Positions 18,165 to 27,967 of a stretch of 64,000 nucleotides of DNA are shown here, piece by piece. The translations under genes and the position numbers were made by a program. The stretch's first letter is position 1, and every line of letters starts with the position of its first letter. Under the pieces are notes generated by a model, which worked only from the letters and a program-made list of their open reading frames with translations, did no database searches and had not been told where the DNA came from. This DNA is from Phycisphaera sp. (GTDB lineage: Bacteria; Planctomycetota; Phycisphaerae; Phycisphaerales; UBA1924), in the NCBI GenBank assembly GCA_025916675.1, contig CP098402.1:2661205-2725204 (forward strand), in the 5' to 3' direction.

Positions 18165-18584
18165 GTGATCCGTCTCCTGGCCATTTTGGTTTTCGCCCTC
18201 GCCGGCCTCCCCGGCTTGGGTGTAGGTATGCTCGGGGCGCTGCCGTCCGAGCAGGACCACCAGTGCCAGGAATCCGACTGCCACATGGTGGTAGTCGAGG
18301 CGTCCTGCTGCTCAGAGCAGATCGAGCCGGCATTCTGCCCCGCCAGCGGTGGTGCGTGCCAGTGCGGGGTGGCACCCCTGACGGATCCGCAACCCTGGCC
18401 TGACGCGCCGCTCCCCGGCTCTCAGCGCGACCAGATCGTCACGGCAGCACAAGCCGCCGTGCGACCAGTCCCGATCCTGTCCGCCCCGGCGACGCACCCT
18501 CGCGTCATAGCCGCTCGGCTCAGCCTGCTGGCGGGGATGACCCACAACGACATCCAGGCCTTCCTGGGCACCTGGCGAACGTAG
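18165..18584 (+). CDS. Small exported Cys-rich protein heading the copper operon
   Basis: 139 aa from GTG 18165. The N-terminus is hydrophobic (LLAILVFALAGLPGLGVGML). Residues 34-67 carry a cluster of Cys and His: HQCQESDCH, then SCCSEQ, FCPASGG and CQCG. The rest is Pro/Ala-rich. A periplasmic or membrane-tethered metal-binding role is inferred from the Cys cluster and position, directly before the OMF gene. I know no named family. A protein of the same architecture but little sequence identity starts the second RND operon at 59945. Confidence 0.7.
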   Translation: MIRLLAILVFALAGLPGLGVGMLGALPSEQDHQCQESDCHMVVVEASCCSEQIEPAFCPASGGACQCGVAPLTDPQPWPDAPLPGSQRDQIVTAAQAAVRPVPILSAPATHPRVIAARLSLLAGMTHNDIQAFLGTWRT

Positions 18585-18680
18585 AGCGCCGTTCCTACGG
18601 AGATTCCGCGCGCCCATCGTGGCGGTGCGGCTTCCGTTGGTTTGGCCTCGATCCGTTCTCCACGTTCCCAGGAGCCATCC

Positions 18681-20120
18681 ATGGCATCGCGATATGTCGC
18701 GTGCGCTCTGAGCGCCGCTACGGCGGGCGTGCTCGCGGGGTGTTCATCCCCCTTGCACCAGCCGCAAGAAAATCCTCTTTTGCTCGACCGCACGCTGCCG
18801 CGCGGGGTTTCATCGGCGTCGCTATCGGCGTACCGGCGAGACGGCGCGTCCAGCCAGAGCGACCAGTGGACGCTCTCGGAAGCCTCGTCGCCCGATGACT
18901 ACATCCGCTACGCGCTGTACCACAGCCCGGCGGTCGAGTCGGCATACCAGCAGTGGCGCGTCGCGTCGGAGCGGCTGCCCCAGGTCGGGTCGCTGCCCGA
19001 TCCGCGGCTGACGTTCGGGTACTTCGTGGAAGAGGTCCAGACACGCACGGGCCCGCAAAACGCACGCATAGGTTTGCAGCAGACGATCCCCTGGCCCGGA
19101 CGGTTGGATGATCGAGAAGACGCCGCATCGAAGGCGGCCGCGGCGGCTTGGCGGCGCTTCGAGGCCGCCCGTCTGATGGTTGCCGAGCGTGTGATCGTCA
19201 CGCTTCACGAACTGGCTTACCTCGATAGCACGATCCTGGCGACCCAAGGCACGCTCGAACTGACCCAGACGTTCGAGGAGGTCTTGAGGGCGCAGTACCG
19301 CGTCGGTGCCGGGTCGCACCCCGAATTGATCCGCGCCCAGGTCGAACTCGGCGAACTCGAGGACCGCGTCTTGCAACTCAAGGCGATGCGACCGGCCCTG
19401 GTCGCCGAGCTGAACGCCGTGCTCGACCGCCCGGCATCGACCGAGGTCCCGGCGATGGATCAGCTTCCCGGGCGCGTGGCGCAAGCCGGTGCCGAGGGGC
19501 TCGTCGAGATCGCCCGGCGATCGAATCCGGTATTGCTCGGATTGGACGAACAGGTCGCCGAGCAGCAGTACATGGCACAAGCCGCCCGCAAGGACGGGCT
19601 GCCCGATCTGACGGTCGGTGTGGACTACATCTTCACGGGCCAGGCGCTCACGCCCACCACCCCCGGCAGTGGAGACGACCCGATCATGCTCAGCGTCGGC
19701 ATTAACCTGCCGATCTGGCGCGACAAGTACGACGCGGCCGTGCGCGAGTCGCTCGCCCGCAGGCTCTCGGTCGCCAGCGAGCGGGCCGACCAGGCGAATC
19801 GGATTGGCGCCGCCATCCATCGCGCATGGTTCGAGCACACTGACGCCGATCGGCGCGTGCGGCTCTACGAACAAACGTTGATCCCCAAGGCCGAGGAATC
19901 GCTCCGCGCCTCGCTTGCCGGTTTCCGGGGCGGTGAGACGAGCTTTCTCGACCTGCTGGACACAGAACGCACGCTGCTGGAGTTCGCAGTCGCGGTCGAA
20001 CGAGCGCGGGCCGATCGCGGCAAGGCGCTCGCGCGGCTGAACACGCTCGTGGGCGAGCCCGTGGCAACAGACGCCCAGACCCCGAGCCCAGACCCCGAAT
20101 CCACCGAGGTTCAGCCATGA
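18681..20120 (+). CDS. TolC-family outer-membrane factor of a Cus-type efflux system
   Basis: 479 aa from ATG 18681, with GGAG 10 nt upstream. Residues 1-23 are a lipoprotein signal with lipobox LAGC. The rest follows the OEP/TolC layout: two long coiled-coil halves separated by beta segments (PDPRLTFGYFVE... and LPDLTVGVDYIF...), and the 'IGLQQTIPWPGRLDDRE' stretch typical of CusC/CzcC relatives. It forms the outer-membrane duct of the tripartite pump. It overlaps the adaptor gene by 4 bp (ATGA). Confidence 0.9.
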   Translation: MASRYVACALSAATAGVLAGCSSPLHQPQENPLLLDRTLPRGVSSASLSAYRRDGASSQSDQWTLSEASSPDDYIRYALYHSPAVESAYQQWRVASERLPQVGSLPDPRLTFGYFVEEVQTRTGPQNARIGLQQTIPWPGRLDDREDAASKAAAAAWRRFEAARLMVAERVIVTLHELAYLDSTILATQGTLELTQTFEEVLRAQYRVGAGSHPELIRAQVELGELEDRVLQLKAMRPALVAELNAVLDRPASTEVPAMDQLPGRVAQAGAEGLVEIARRSNPVLLGLDEQVAEQQYMAQAARKDGLPDLTVGVDYIFTGQALTPTTPGSGDDPIMLSVGINLPIWRDKYDAAVRESLARRLSVASERADQANRIGAAIHRAWFEHTDADRRVRLYEQTLIPKAEESLRASLAGFRGGETSFLDLLDTERTLLEFAVAVERARADRGKALARLNTLVGEPVATDAQTPSPDPESTEVQP

Positions 20121-22141
20121 CCCAGATGCTCTCCCACGCACAAACTTGGCTGCTCTGGCTGTGGAAGCACGCTTCGGCCGCCGTCGCCGTCATCCTGATC
20201 GTCGCGGCTCTGGCCATCGGCTACATGTTGGGTAGCCCGCCCGAGCCCGAGGGAAACTCCGAGATCGTCGCCGACACCCACGATCATGGCGGCGAGCCGC
20301 AGGAGTACACGTGCTCGATGCACCCGACGGTGCGATTGACCGACCCCAACGCCAAGTGCCCCATTTGCTTCATGGACCTGATCCCCGTGCAGGACGACGG
20401 GGGCGAGGGCAGCGAACTGCGCGTGACCATGAGCGAGTCGGCCGCGGCCATGAGCCGGATCGAGACCGCGCAGGTTGGTCGCTTCTTCCCAACTTCAGAG
20501 GTACGCCTGTATGGCAAGGTGACATATGACGAGACGTCCGTCGCCCGGCTGACGGCGTACTTCCCCGGTCGCATCGAGCGGCTGTTTGTCAACTACATGG
20601 GTGTGCCTGTGTCAAAGGGCGACCACATGGCCGAGCTCTACAGCCCCGAGTTGCTCGCGACGTTCGAGGAACTCCGCCAAGCCGGGAGCGCCGACGCCGG
20701 CTCCACTAGCACGAGCGAGCTTGTCCGATCGGCCACGCGGGGCACGCTCGAAGCCGCGCGTGAGAAGTTGCGGCTGTTCGGCCTGACACGCGAGCAGATC
20801 GCCTCGATCGGGGACGGCTCGTTCGATTCGGACAGCCTGACCATCTATGCGCCGATCGGCGGCGTGGTGACCGACCTTGCTGTGCGCGAGGGCGACTACG
20901 TCCAGACAGGCGCGCCACTGGCCACCATTGCCGACCTCTCGCGGCTGTGGCTCGATATGGAGGCGTACGAATCGCAGTTGCCGCTGCTGCGCTGGGGCCA
21001 GCGTGTCCGCTTCACCGTTGAGGCCCACCCCGGGGATACCTTCGAGGGTCGCATCTCGTTCATCGAACCCATGGTGGACGAGCGCACACGGACCGCCGCG
21101 GTCCGTGTCGCGGTAGACAACGACGACAAGAGGCTGAAGCCGGGCATGTTCGCCTCGGCGATCGTGCGAACGCGCGTGGGTGCGAGCGGGGCCGTCGTGG
21201 GTGACGAACTCGCCGGCCGGTGGGTGAGCCCCATGCACCCGACCATCGTGAAGGACGGGCCCGGGCAGTGCGACGTGTGTGGCATGGACTTGGTGCCGGC
21301 AGAGTCGTTGGGCGTGGTCGGCGACGCTTCCAGCGCGGAAGAGCCGCTGGTAATCCCGCGATCGGCCGTGTTGTTCACCGGCGCACGGTCGGTCGTCTAT
21401 GTGAAGGTCAATAGTGCTGAGAAGCCGACGTACGAGGGGCGGGCCGTAGTGCTCGGGCCGCGTGCGGGCGAGTTCTACATCGTGCGCGAGGGGCTCAACC
21501 GCGGCGACGAGGTTGTCGTGAAAGGCGCGTTCCGCATCGATAGCGCGATGCAAATCGCCGCCAAGCCCAGCATGATGACCCCCGGCGGTGGCGGCGGTGG
21601 AGACCCGCACGCCGGCCATGGCGGCATGGCCGGCGGGATGGGCGCGACGCCCGTGCGCGCGACCGTACCCGACGCATTCATCCATGGTTTGAAACCCGTG
21701 TACGCGGCGTATCTCGATGCGCAGGAAGCGTTGGCGGCAGACGACCTGGGCGGTTTCGTGCAAGGGGCGGGCGACCTGCGCACGGCATTGGACCTGGTCG
21801 ACGAAGCGGGGCTTGTAGGAGAGCCCCTGGGCGCGTGGCGTCGTGCAGCCTTGCGCTTGCGAGTGGAGGAGGCCATCACCACGATCGACGCGGCACGGGA
21901 TCGCTTCGAGGCGATGAGCGAGGGCGTGATCGCGCTCCAGCGGCGCTTCGGGCACCATGGCAGCGAGGCGTGGAACCTTGCGCACTGTCCTATGGCCTTC
22001 GACAACAAGGGAGCCGACTGGCTGCAGCGCGGCGAGACCATTAACAATCCGTACTTCGGGGCGTCGATGCTCCGCTGCGGGGACGTCCGCGAGTCATTCG
22101 AGCCCCTGAACAACGACATGGAGGGGCACTCCGATGGCTGA
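20117..22141 (+). CDS. CusB-like periplasmic adaptor with two HMBD modules and DUF3347
   Basis: 674 aa. One N-terminal membrane helix (AAVAVILIVAALAIGYML) anchors it. The first heavy-metal-binding module, YTCSMHP...CPICFMDLIPV, covers residues 64-91. A membrane-fusion-protein core follows, with lipoyl/hairpin segments. A second HMBD, VSPMHP...CDVCGMDLVPA, lies near 366-396, inside the adaptor, which is unusual. A Gly/His-rich linker (GGGGGGDPHAGHGG) leads to DUF3347 (about 515-660), recognised by HCPMAFDNKGADWLQ, INNPYFG and MLRCG. The protein probably hands Cu/Ag to the pump. Its 3' end overlaps the cusA-like gene by 8 bp. Confidence 0.92.
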   Translation: MTQMLSHAQTWLLWLWKHASAAVAVILIVAALAIGYMLGSPPEPEGNSEIVADTHDHGGEPQEYTCSMHPTVRLTDPNAKCPICFMDLIPVQDDGGEGSELRVTMSESAAAMSRIETAQVGRFFPTSEVRLYGKVTYDETSVARLTAYFPGRIERLFVNYMGVPVSKGDHMAELYSPELLATFEELRQAGSADAGSTSTSELVRSATRGTLEAAREKLRLFGLTREQIASIGDGSFDSDSLTIYAPIGGVVTDLAVREGDYVQTGAPLATIADLSRLWLDMEAYESQLPLLRWGQRVRFTVEAHPGDTFEGRISFIEPMVDERTRTAAVRVAVDNDDKRLKPGMFASAIVRTRVGASGAVVGDELAGRWVSPMHPTIVKDGPGQCDVCGMDLVPAESLGVVGDASSAEEPLVIPRSAVLFTGARSVVYVKVNSAEKPTYEGRAVVLGPRAGEFYIVREGLNRGDEVVVKGAFRIDSAMQIAAKPSMMTPGGGGGGDPHAGHGGMAGGMGATPVRATVPDAFIHGLKPVYAAYLDAQEALAADDLGGFVQGAGDLRTALDLVDEAGLVGEPLGAWRRAALRLRVEEAITTIDAARDRFEAMSEGVIALQRRFGHHGSEAWNLAHCPMAFDNKGADWLQRGETINNPYFGASMLRCGDVRESFEPLNNDMEGHSDG

Positions 22142-25100
22142 CCAGCCCACGCTCCTCCAACCCACGCGGCGCGGGCCGCTCGATAGCCTGATCTGGTTTT
22201 GCCTGCGCCAGAAGCTTGTCGTTGCGATCGTGCTGCTGGGCACCCTGTTCTGGGGCGTGCTCGTCGCGCCGTTCGACTGGGACCTGGACGGGCTGGCGCG
22301 CAGCCCCGTTCCGGTCGACGCGATCCCAGACATCGGCGAGAATCAGCAGATCGTCTTCACCGAGTGGCCCGGCCGCAGCCCGCAGGACATCGACGACCAG
22401 ATCAGTTACCCCATGACGGTCGCGCTGCTGGGGCTTCCCGGCGTGAAGGACATCCGCAGCTACTCGGTGTTCGGCTTCTCGACCATCTACGTCGTGTTCG
22501 AGGACGGCGTGGACTTCTACTGGTCGCGGTCGCGCGTGCTGGAGAAGCTCAACGCCCTCCCCGCCGGGACGCTGCCGCCTGGCGTGACGCCCTCGCTGGG
22601 CCCGGACGCAACGGCGCTGGGGCAGGTCTTCTGGTACACGCTCGAGGGCCGCGACCCCGACGGCAACCCGACCGGCGGGTGGGATCCGCACGAGCTGCGA
22701 TCCATCCAGGACTTCGTCGTCAAGTATAAGCTCGCCGGCGTGCAGGGCGTGGCCGAGGTTGCCTCAATCGGCGGCTATGTGCAGGAGTACCAGGTCGACG
22801 TCGACCCCGACGCCATGCGCGCCGCGGGCATCTCGCTCCAGCAGGTCATCGGTGCTGTCCGGCAAAGCAATCTGGACGTGGGAGCCCGGACGATCGAGGT
22901 GAACCGGGCCGAGTACATCGTGCGTGGGCTGGGGTTCATCGAGAGCGTCGAGGACCTTGAGCAAGCCGCCATCACCGCACGCAACGGTCAGCCCATCCTT
23001 GTTGGCGACATCGCGAAGGTCTCGCTCGGACCGGCCCTGCGGCGAGGGGTGCTAACCAAGGCGGGCGAGGAAGCCGTGGGCGGCGTGGTGGTGGTGCGGT
23101 ACGGCGAGAACCCGATGGCCACGATCCAGCGGGTGAAGGCCACGATCGACGACATCGCCTCGGGCCTGCCCAGCAAGGTGCTGGCCGACGGCACCGAAAG
23201 CCGCGTTACGATCGTGCCGTTCTACGACCGCTCGGGGTTGATCAGGGAAACACTCCAGACGCTCAACTCGGCCATCTCTCAGCAGGTGCTGGTGACCATC
23301 ATCGTGGTGGTGCTCATGGTGATGCACCTGCGCAGCAGCCTGCTGATCGGGGCGATGCTGCCGATCACGGTGCTGATGACCTTCATCGGTATGAGGGTGT
23401 TCGGGGTGGACGCCAACGTCGTGGCGCTCTCGGGCATCGCGATCGCCATCGGCACCATCGTCGACATGGGCATCGTGCTGAGCGAGAACATACTGAGGCG
23501 CTTGGATGAGGCCGAGGCCAAGCAGAGCGCCGAGCCGGCGATCGACGTGATCTTTCGGGCCACCAGCGAGGTAGGCGGGGCGGTGCTGACCGCCGTGGCA
23601 ACCACGGTCGTGGGCTTCCTGCCAGTCTTTACGATGGAGGCGGCCGAGGGCAAGCTCTTCAAGCCACTGGCGTATACCAAGACGTTCGCGCTGGTGGCTT
23701 CGATCATCATCGCGCTGACCATCCTGCCGGCGGCCGCCCACGTCATGATGGGGTGGCGTCCACGCATGCGGGTGGTCCGGCTGCTTGGCGCGGCGGCGTT
23801 GTGCGTCACAGGCATCGCGATCGCGATCTGGCTGCACGTGGTCGGCGGGCTCATCATCGCTGCGTTCGGGGCGTTCTATCTGGCCCAGCCCTGGCTGCCG
23901 AAGCGAGTCGCCCGGGGTCTGCGGTGGTCGGCCAACATCGTTGCCGTGCTCGTGGTGCTGATCGTGCTCGCCGGTGCGTGGGAGCCGCTGGGCCCCGAGC
24001 CCGGCGTGCTCGGCAATTCGCTCTTCATCGGCGTCATCGTCGGCGGGCTGCTGCTGGCGTTCTGGGGCGTGCGCCTTGCGTTCCCGCACGTCTTGGCCTG
24101 GACGCTGCGTCACAAGATCATCGGGCTCTCGCCCGCGATGCTGGTCGTGCTCTTCGGTGCAACGGTGTGGCTTGGGTTTGATCGTGTCTGGGGATGGCTC
24201 CCCGAATCGCTGCGCCAGCGCGAGTCGATGGTCGAGATCGCCCACGCCTTCCCCGGGTTGGGCAGCGAGTTCATGCCGTCGCTCGATGAGGGGGCTTTCC
24301 TCTACATGCCGACAACGATGCCCCACGCGTCCATCGGCGAGGCCACCGAGATCTTGAAGGAACTCGATCGACGCATCATGAGCGTGCCCGAGGTCGAGAT
24401 GGCCGTGGGCAAGATCGGCCGCGTCGAGAGCCCGCTCGACCCCGCGCCGATCTCGATGGTCGAGACGATCATCGAGTACAAGAGCGAGTATCGCACCGAC
24501 GAACAGGGGCGGCGGCTGAACTTCCGCTATGACCGCGAAGCAGACACGTTCTTGCTTGACGAGCAGGGCCAACTGATCGAGGACGAGGACGGGCGCCCCT
24601 ATCGCCAGTGGCGAGACGAGATCGAGTCGAACCAGGACATCTGGGACGCGATCGTCGAGGCCGCCGGCATGCCGGGCGTGACGAGCGCCCCCAAGCTGCA
24701 GCCCATCGAGACGCGCATCGTCATGCTGCAGTCGGGTTTCCGGGCACCGATGGGCATCAAGGTCTACGGGCCCGACCTGGAGACCATCGAGTCGTTCGGC
24801 CTGGAGCTCGAGCGATTGCTCAAAAACGTCCCGAGCGTCCAGCCCGCCGCCGTCTTCGCCGACCGAGTGGTGGGCAAGCCTTACCTCGAGATCGAGATCG
24901 ATCGCGAGAAGATCGCCCGCTACGGCTTGCGCATCGCCGACGTGCAGGAGGTCATCGAGGTCGCCATCGGCGGTAAGCCCCTGACCATGACCGTCGAGGG
25001 CCGCGAGCGGTATCCCGTGCGAGTGCGATACCTCCGTGAGCTGCGCGACCAGCCCGAGACGCTGGGCGACATCCTCGTGCCCACGCCTATGGGTGCCCAG

Positions 25101-25967
25101 GTGCCGTTGCGGGAGCTCTCCACCCTCAACTACCGCCGCGGCCCGCAGATGGTCAAGAGCGAGGACACCTTCCTGGTGGCCTACGTGCTGTTCGACAAGA
25201 TGCCCGGCAACGCCGAGGTCTCGGTGGTGCGCGACGCCCAGGCCTCCATCCAGGCGGCCATCGATTCGGGCGACCTCGCCGTGCCCGCGGGCGTGAGCTA
25301 CGAGTTCTCGGGCTCGTACAAGAACCAGGTGCGCGCGGCGAAGCGGCTGAGCATCGTGCTGCCGTTGTCGTTGGTGGTCATCTTCCTGCTGCTCTACTTC
25401 CAGTTCCGCAAGGTGGGCGTCACGCTCATGGTTTTCAGCGGCGTGTTCGTCGCGTGGGGTGGCGGCTTCATGATGCTGTGGTTCTACGCCCAGCCGTGGT
25501 TCCTTGATGCCGGCCTGCTGGGCACGAACCTACGCGAGCTCTTCCAGGTCCGTCCGTTCAACCTCAGCGTCGCGGTCTGGGTGGGCTTCCTCGCGCTGTT
25601 CGGCATTGCCACCGACGACGGCGTCATCATGGCCACCCGCATCGAGCAATCGATGGCCGAGGATAAGCCCGACTCGATCGAGGCAATCCGCGCGGCGGTC
25701 GTCAACGGTGGCCAGCTTCGCATCCGCGCCGCCGTCATGACCAGCGCCACCACCACCCTCGCGCTGCTGCCCGTGCTTACCAGCACCGGCCGCGGCTCGG
25801 ACATCATGGTCCCCATGGCGATCCCGTCGTTCGGCGGCATGGTCGTGGCGTCCATCACCTGGTTTGTTGTTCCAATCCTGTATTGCTGGGCGGCGGAGCT
25901 GAAGTTCCGCATCGCGCAGCGTTCGCGTCTTGCAACCCATTCGCATTCCAAAGGAGTGTCACCATGA
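22134..25967 (+). CDS. cusA: CusA-type heavy-metal RND efflux pump, enlarged
   Basis: 1277 aa, against about 1050 for E. coli CusA. Helix-4 signature GIAIAIGTIVDMGIVLSENI near residue 435 contains the proton-relay Asp and Glu. The second periplasmic domain has SEFMPSLDEGAFLYMPTTMP, matching the Met-bearing substrate region of CusA, and KIGRVESPLDPAPISMVET. About 110-150 extra residues (roughly 545-660) with three or four additional hydrophobic helices lie between the usual helix 6 and helix 7. A further ~30-residue acidic insertion follows QLIEDEDGRPYRQ. The pump exports Cu(I)/Ag(I) using the proton gradient. It overlaps the next gene by 4 bp. Confidence 0.93.
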   Translation: MADQPTLLQPTRRGPLDSLIWFCLRQKLVVAIVLLGTLFWGVLVAPFDWDLDGLARSPVPVDAIPDIGENQQIVFTEWPGRSPQDIDDQISYPMTVALLGLPGVKDIRSYSVFGFSTIYVVFEDGVDFYWSRSRVLEKLNALPAGTLPPGVTPSLGPDATALGQVFWYTLEGRDPDGNPTGGWDPHELRSIQDFVVKYKLAGVQGVAEVASIGGYVQEYQVDVDPDAMRAAGISLQQVIGAVRQSNLDVGARTIEVNRAEYIVRGLGFIESVEDLEQAAITARNGQPILVGDIAKVSLGPALRRGVLTKAGEEAVGGVVVVRYGENPMATIQRVKATIDDIASGLPSKVLADGTESRVTIVPFYDRSGLIRETLQTLNSAISQQVLVTIIVVVLMVMHLRSSLLIGAMLPITVLMTFIGMRVFGVDANVVALSGIAIAIGTIVDMGIVLSENILRRLDEAEAKQSAEPAIDVIFRATSEVGGAVLTAVATTVVGFLPVFTMEAAEGKLFKPLAYTKTFALVASIIIALTILPAAAHVMMGWRPRMRVVRLLGAAALCVTGIAIAIWLHVVGGLIIAAFGAFYLAQPWLPKRVARGLRWSANIVAVLVVLIVLAGAWEPLGPEPGVLGNSLFIGVIVGGLLLAFWGVRLAFPHVLAWTLRHKIIGLSPAMLVVLFGATVWLGFDRVWGWLPESLRQRESMVEIAHAFPGLGSEFMPSLDEGAFLYMPTTMPHASIGEATEILKELDRRIMSVPEVEMAVGKIGRVESPLDPAPISMVETIIEYKSEYRTDEQGRRLNFRYDREADTFLLDEQGQLIEDEDGRPYRQWRDEIESNQDIWDAIVEAAGMPGVTSAPKLQPIETRIVMLQSGFRAPMGIKVYGPDLETIESFGLELERLLKNVPSVQPAAVFADRVVGKPYLEIEIDREKIARYGLRIADVQEVIEVAIGGKPLTMTVEGRERYPVRVRYLRELRDQPETLGDILVPTPMGAQVPLRELSTLNYRRGPQMVKSEDTFLVAYVLFDKMPGNAEVSVVRDAQASIQAAIDSGDLAVPAGVSYEFSGSYKNQVRAAKRLSIVLPLSLVVIFLLLYFQFRKVGVTLMVFSGVFVAWGGGFMMLWFYAQPWFLDAGLLGTNLRELFQVRPFNLSVAVWVGFLALFGIATDDGVIMATRIEQSMAEDKPDSIEAIRAAVVNGGQLRIRAAVMTSATTTLALLPVLTSTGRGSDIMVPMAIPSFGGMVVASITWFVVPILYCWAAELKFRIAQRSRLATHSHSKGVSP

Positions 25968-26947
25968 AATCGTTCCTGACTTGCGCATCGATCGCCTGCT
26001 GCACCCTGGCCGCCGCACCGGCGCTAGCCCAGCACAACGAAGGCGGCTCGCACGCCAAGGCCGAGCAGAAAACCGCCAACGCCATGTGCCCTATCGGCAA
26101 GGAGCCCATCGTGGCCTCCGCGGGCACCGTCGAGTACAAGGGCCACGCCATCGGCACCTGCTGCCCGGGCTGCGGCGAGGCGTTCCTGAAGTGGGACGAG
26201 CAGCGCAAGGACGAGTTCGTCGCTCTTGCGGTCGCCCACCGAGAGCCCGGCATGGATCAGAGCAAGATGGACCAGCACGGCAACCAGGACAAGGCCGCCG
26301 ACGAGAAGCCTTGGACCGGCCCCTACGCGCTGGACACCTGCCCGGTTTCGGGCGGCAAGCTCGGCTCGATGGGCGATCCCATCGTCAAGACCTACGACGG
26401 GCGCGAGGTCCGCTTTTGCTGTGCCGGGTGCATCGGCAAGTTCGAGGCCGACAAGGCGGGCTACTGGCAGAAGATCGACGAGCAGATGATCGCCGCCCAG
26501 ATGCCGTACTACCCCACCGAGGTCTGCCTCGTGTCGGGTGAGCCCCTGGTCGAGGACGGCGAGGACATCGCCAACAACGTCATCTATGGCAACCGCCTGG
26601 TACGCCTGTGCTGCAAGATGTGCGAGAAGGAGTTCAAGGCCGACCCGACCAAGTACATCGCCAAGCTGGACGAGGCCGCCGCCGACGCCCAGCGCAAGGA
26701 CTACGCCATGGACACCTGCGCCGTGGCCGGTGGCAAGCTCGGCTCGATGGGTGAGCCCGTCGAGATGGTGGTGGCCGGCCGTCTGATCCGCCTCTGCTGC
26801 GGTGGCTGCAAGCCCAAGATTGAAGCCGATCCCGCCAAATACGTCATGATGATCGACAAGGCATGGCAGGCCGAGGGCAAGTTCATGCCCAAGGCCAAGG
26901 AGGGCGAGCACGCCGGTGATCACGGCGATCACAACCACGGCGGCTAA
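25964..26947 (+). CDS. Exported protein with four YHS-like Cys modules
   Basis: 327 aa from ATG 25964 (AAGGAG upstream, ATGA overlap with the pump gene). A signal peptide ends at ALAQ (residue 23). Four repeats follow a 'C-x(23-27)-CC-x2-C' pattern: C42 with C66/67/70, C126 with C152/153/156, C188 with C216/217/220, and C252 with C278/279/282. Each is followed by an amphipathic 'KFEADPxKY'-like helix, as in YHS domains. Modules 2 and 4 share GGKLGSMG. The tail is His-rich (HAGDHGDHNHGG). This suggests a periplasmic multi-site copper buffer or chaperone for the pump; that role is inferred. Confidence 0.8.
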   Translation: MKSFLTCASIACCTLAAAPALAQHNEGGSHAKAEQKTANAMCPIGKEPIVASAGTVEYKGHAIGTCCPGCGEAFLKWDEQRKDEFVALAVAHREPGMDQSKMDQHGNQDKAADEKPWTGPYALDTCPVSGGKLGSMGDPIVKTYDGREVRFCCAGCIGKFEADKAGYWQKIDEQMIAAQMPYYPTEVCLVSGEPLVEDGEDIANNVIYGNRLVRLCCKMCEKEFKADPTKYIAKLDEAAADAQRKDYAMDTCAVAGGKLGSMGEPVEMVVAGRLIRLCCGGCKPKIEADPAKYVMMIDKAWQAEGKFMPKAKEGEHAGDHGDHNHGG

Positions 26948-26979
26948 CACCAACACGTATCAAACACAAGGACACCAGC

Positions 26980-27858
26980 ATGAACACTTCAAGATCTCGA
27001 TTCGCTCAAGCCGGATGGATCAGCGTGTGCGTCATGCTGGCCGTCCTTGTTTCAACGGTTCGGGCCCAGACGCCCTCTTCGGGTACGACCGGAGGGGGCG
27101 GCGGCCCGATCAACACGATGTGTCCGGTGACGACGGACGAGCCCATCGACCCACGATTCACCGTGGAGTACGAGGGCGTGACGGTGGGCCTGTGCTGCCG
27201 CCGGTGCAGAACGAAGTTCGAGGATGACCCGGCGGCGTACGTCGCCAATCTGCCAGCCTCATTTGTTCCAGCCGCAGCTGAACAAGAGCATGACGCTGAC
27301 GCGCACGAACCGACAGAACGGCCCACGGATGATGGTCACACACATACCGACGAAGAGTCGGACACGGGTGACGCGTCCGAGGACGGTCACGACCACGCGA
27401 CCGATCACGACACCGCCAAGCGATCCAAGATCGCGGTTTGGATCGGCAAGTTCCACCCCCCGGCCACGCACCTACCCATCGGCTTGCTCATCGGTGCTGC
27501 TATCGCCGAGGCATGCATGATCGCCACGGGCCGTTCCTACTTCCGCCATGCTGCGGGATTCTGTCTCGCACTGGCTGCCGCTTCCGCCCTCGTCGCGGCT
27601 GGGCTGGGCTGGTTCAACGCCGGGATCACGTTCTGGGAAGACGATTGGCTGCTGGCGACCCATCGCTGGTTGGGAGCTTCGACGACAACCCTGTCGGTGC
27701 TCGCGCTGATCGTGTTCGCACGTGCAAACCGCCAGTCCGCTTCGAGCCGGGCCGTGCTCTGGTATCGCGGTCTGTTGTTCTTGACGGCGGGCCTGGTCGG
27801 TGCCACCGGCTTCTTTGGTGGGGCCCTTGTGTACGGGATCAATCACTATGCGTGGTAA
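26980..27858 (+). CDS. YHS-like module fused to DUF2231 membrane domain
   Basis: 292 aa from ATG 26980. A signal peptide ends at VRAQ (about residue 30). One Cys module follows, MCPVTTDEP...LCCRRCRTKFEDDPAAYV, equivalent to those in the preceding gene. A His/Asp/Glu-rich linker (about 100-150) may hold metal. The C-terminal 140 residues form DUF2231: GKFHPPATHLPIGLL, then four helices with conserved His, ending GGALVYGINHYAW. DUF2231 proteins are often found with cytochrome or copper genes; one proposed role is redox or metal handling at the membrane. Function here is inferred from context. Confidence 0.8.
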   Translation: MNTSRSRFAQAGWISVCVMLAVLVSTVRAQTPSSGTTGGGGGPINTMCPVTTDEPIDPRFTVEYEGVTVGLCCRRCRTKFEDDPAAYVANLPASFVPAAAEQEHDADAHEPTERPTDDGHTHTDEESDTGDASEDGHDHATDHDTAKRSKIAVWIGKFHPPATHLPIGLLIGAAIAEACMIATGRSYFRHAAGFCLALAAASALVAAGLGWFNAGITFWEDDWLLATHRWLGASTTTLSVLALIVFARANRQSASSRAVLWYRGLLFLTAGLVGATGFFGGALVYGINHYAW

Positions 27859-27967
27859 AGCCAGCGGGTGCCGCAGAAGCCATTTGGCTCGTATTCCTGC
27901 GGTGGCGCATATTGACCGAGCATCAACACACAGTGTCGTGTTCGGCAACTGACTAGAGAGCCCTGAG

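Noticed and set aside
22134-26947. Long open frames on the strand opposite the metal-resistance genes
   Set aside because: They are by-products of high GC at third codon positions; their translations are Arg/His/Asp-rich with no family motifs, while the plus-strand proteins are clear.
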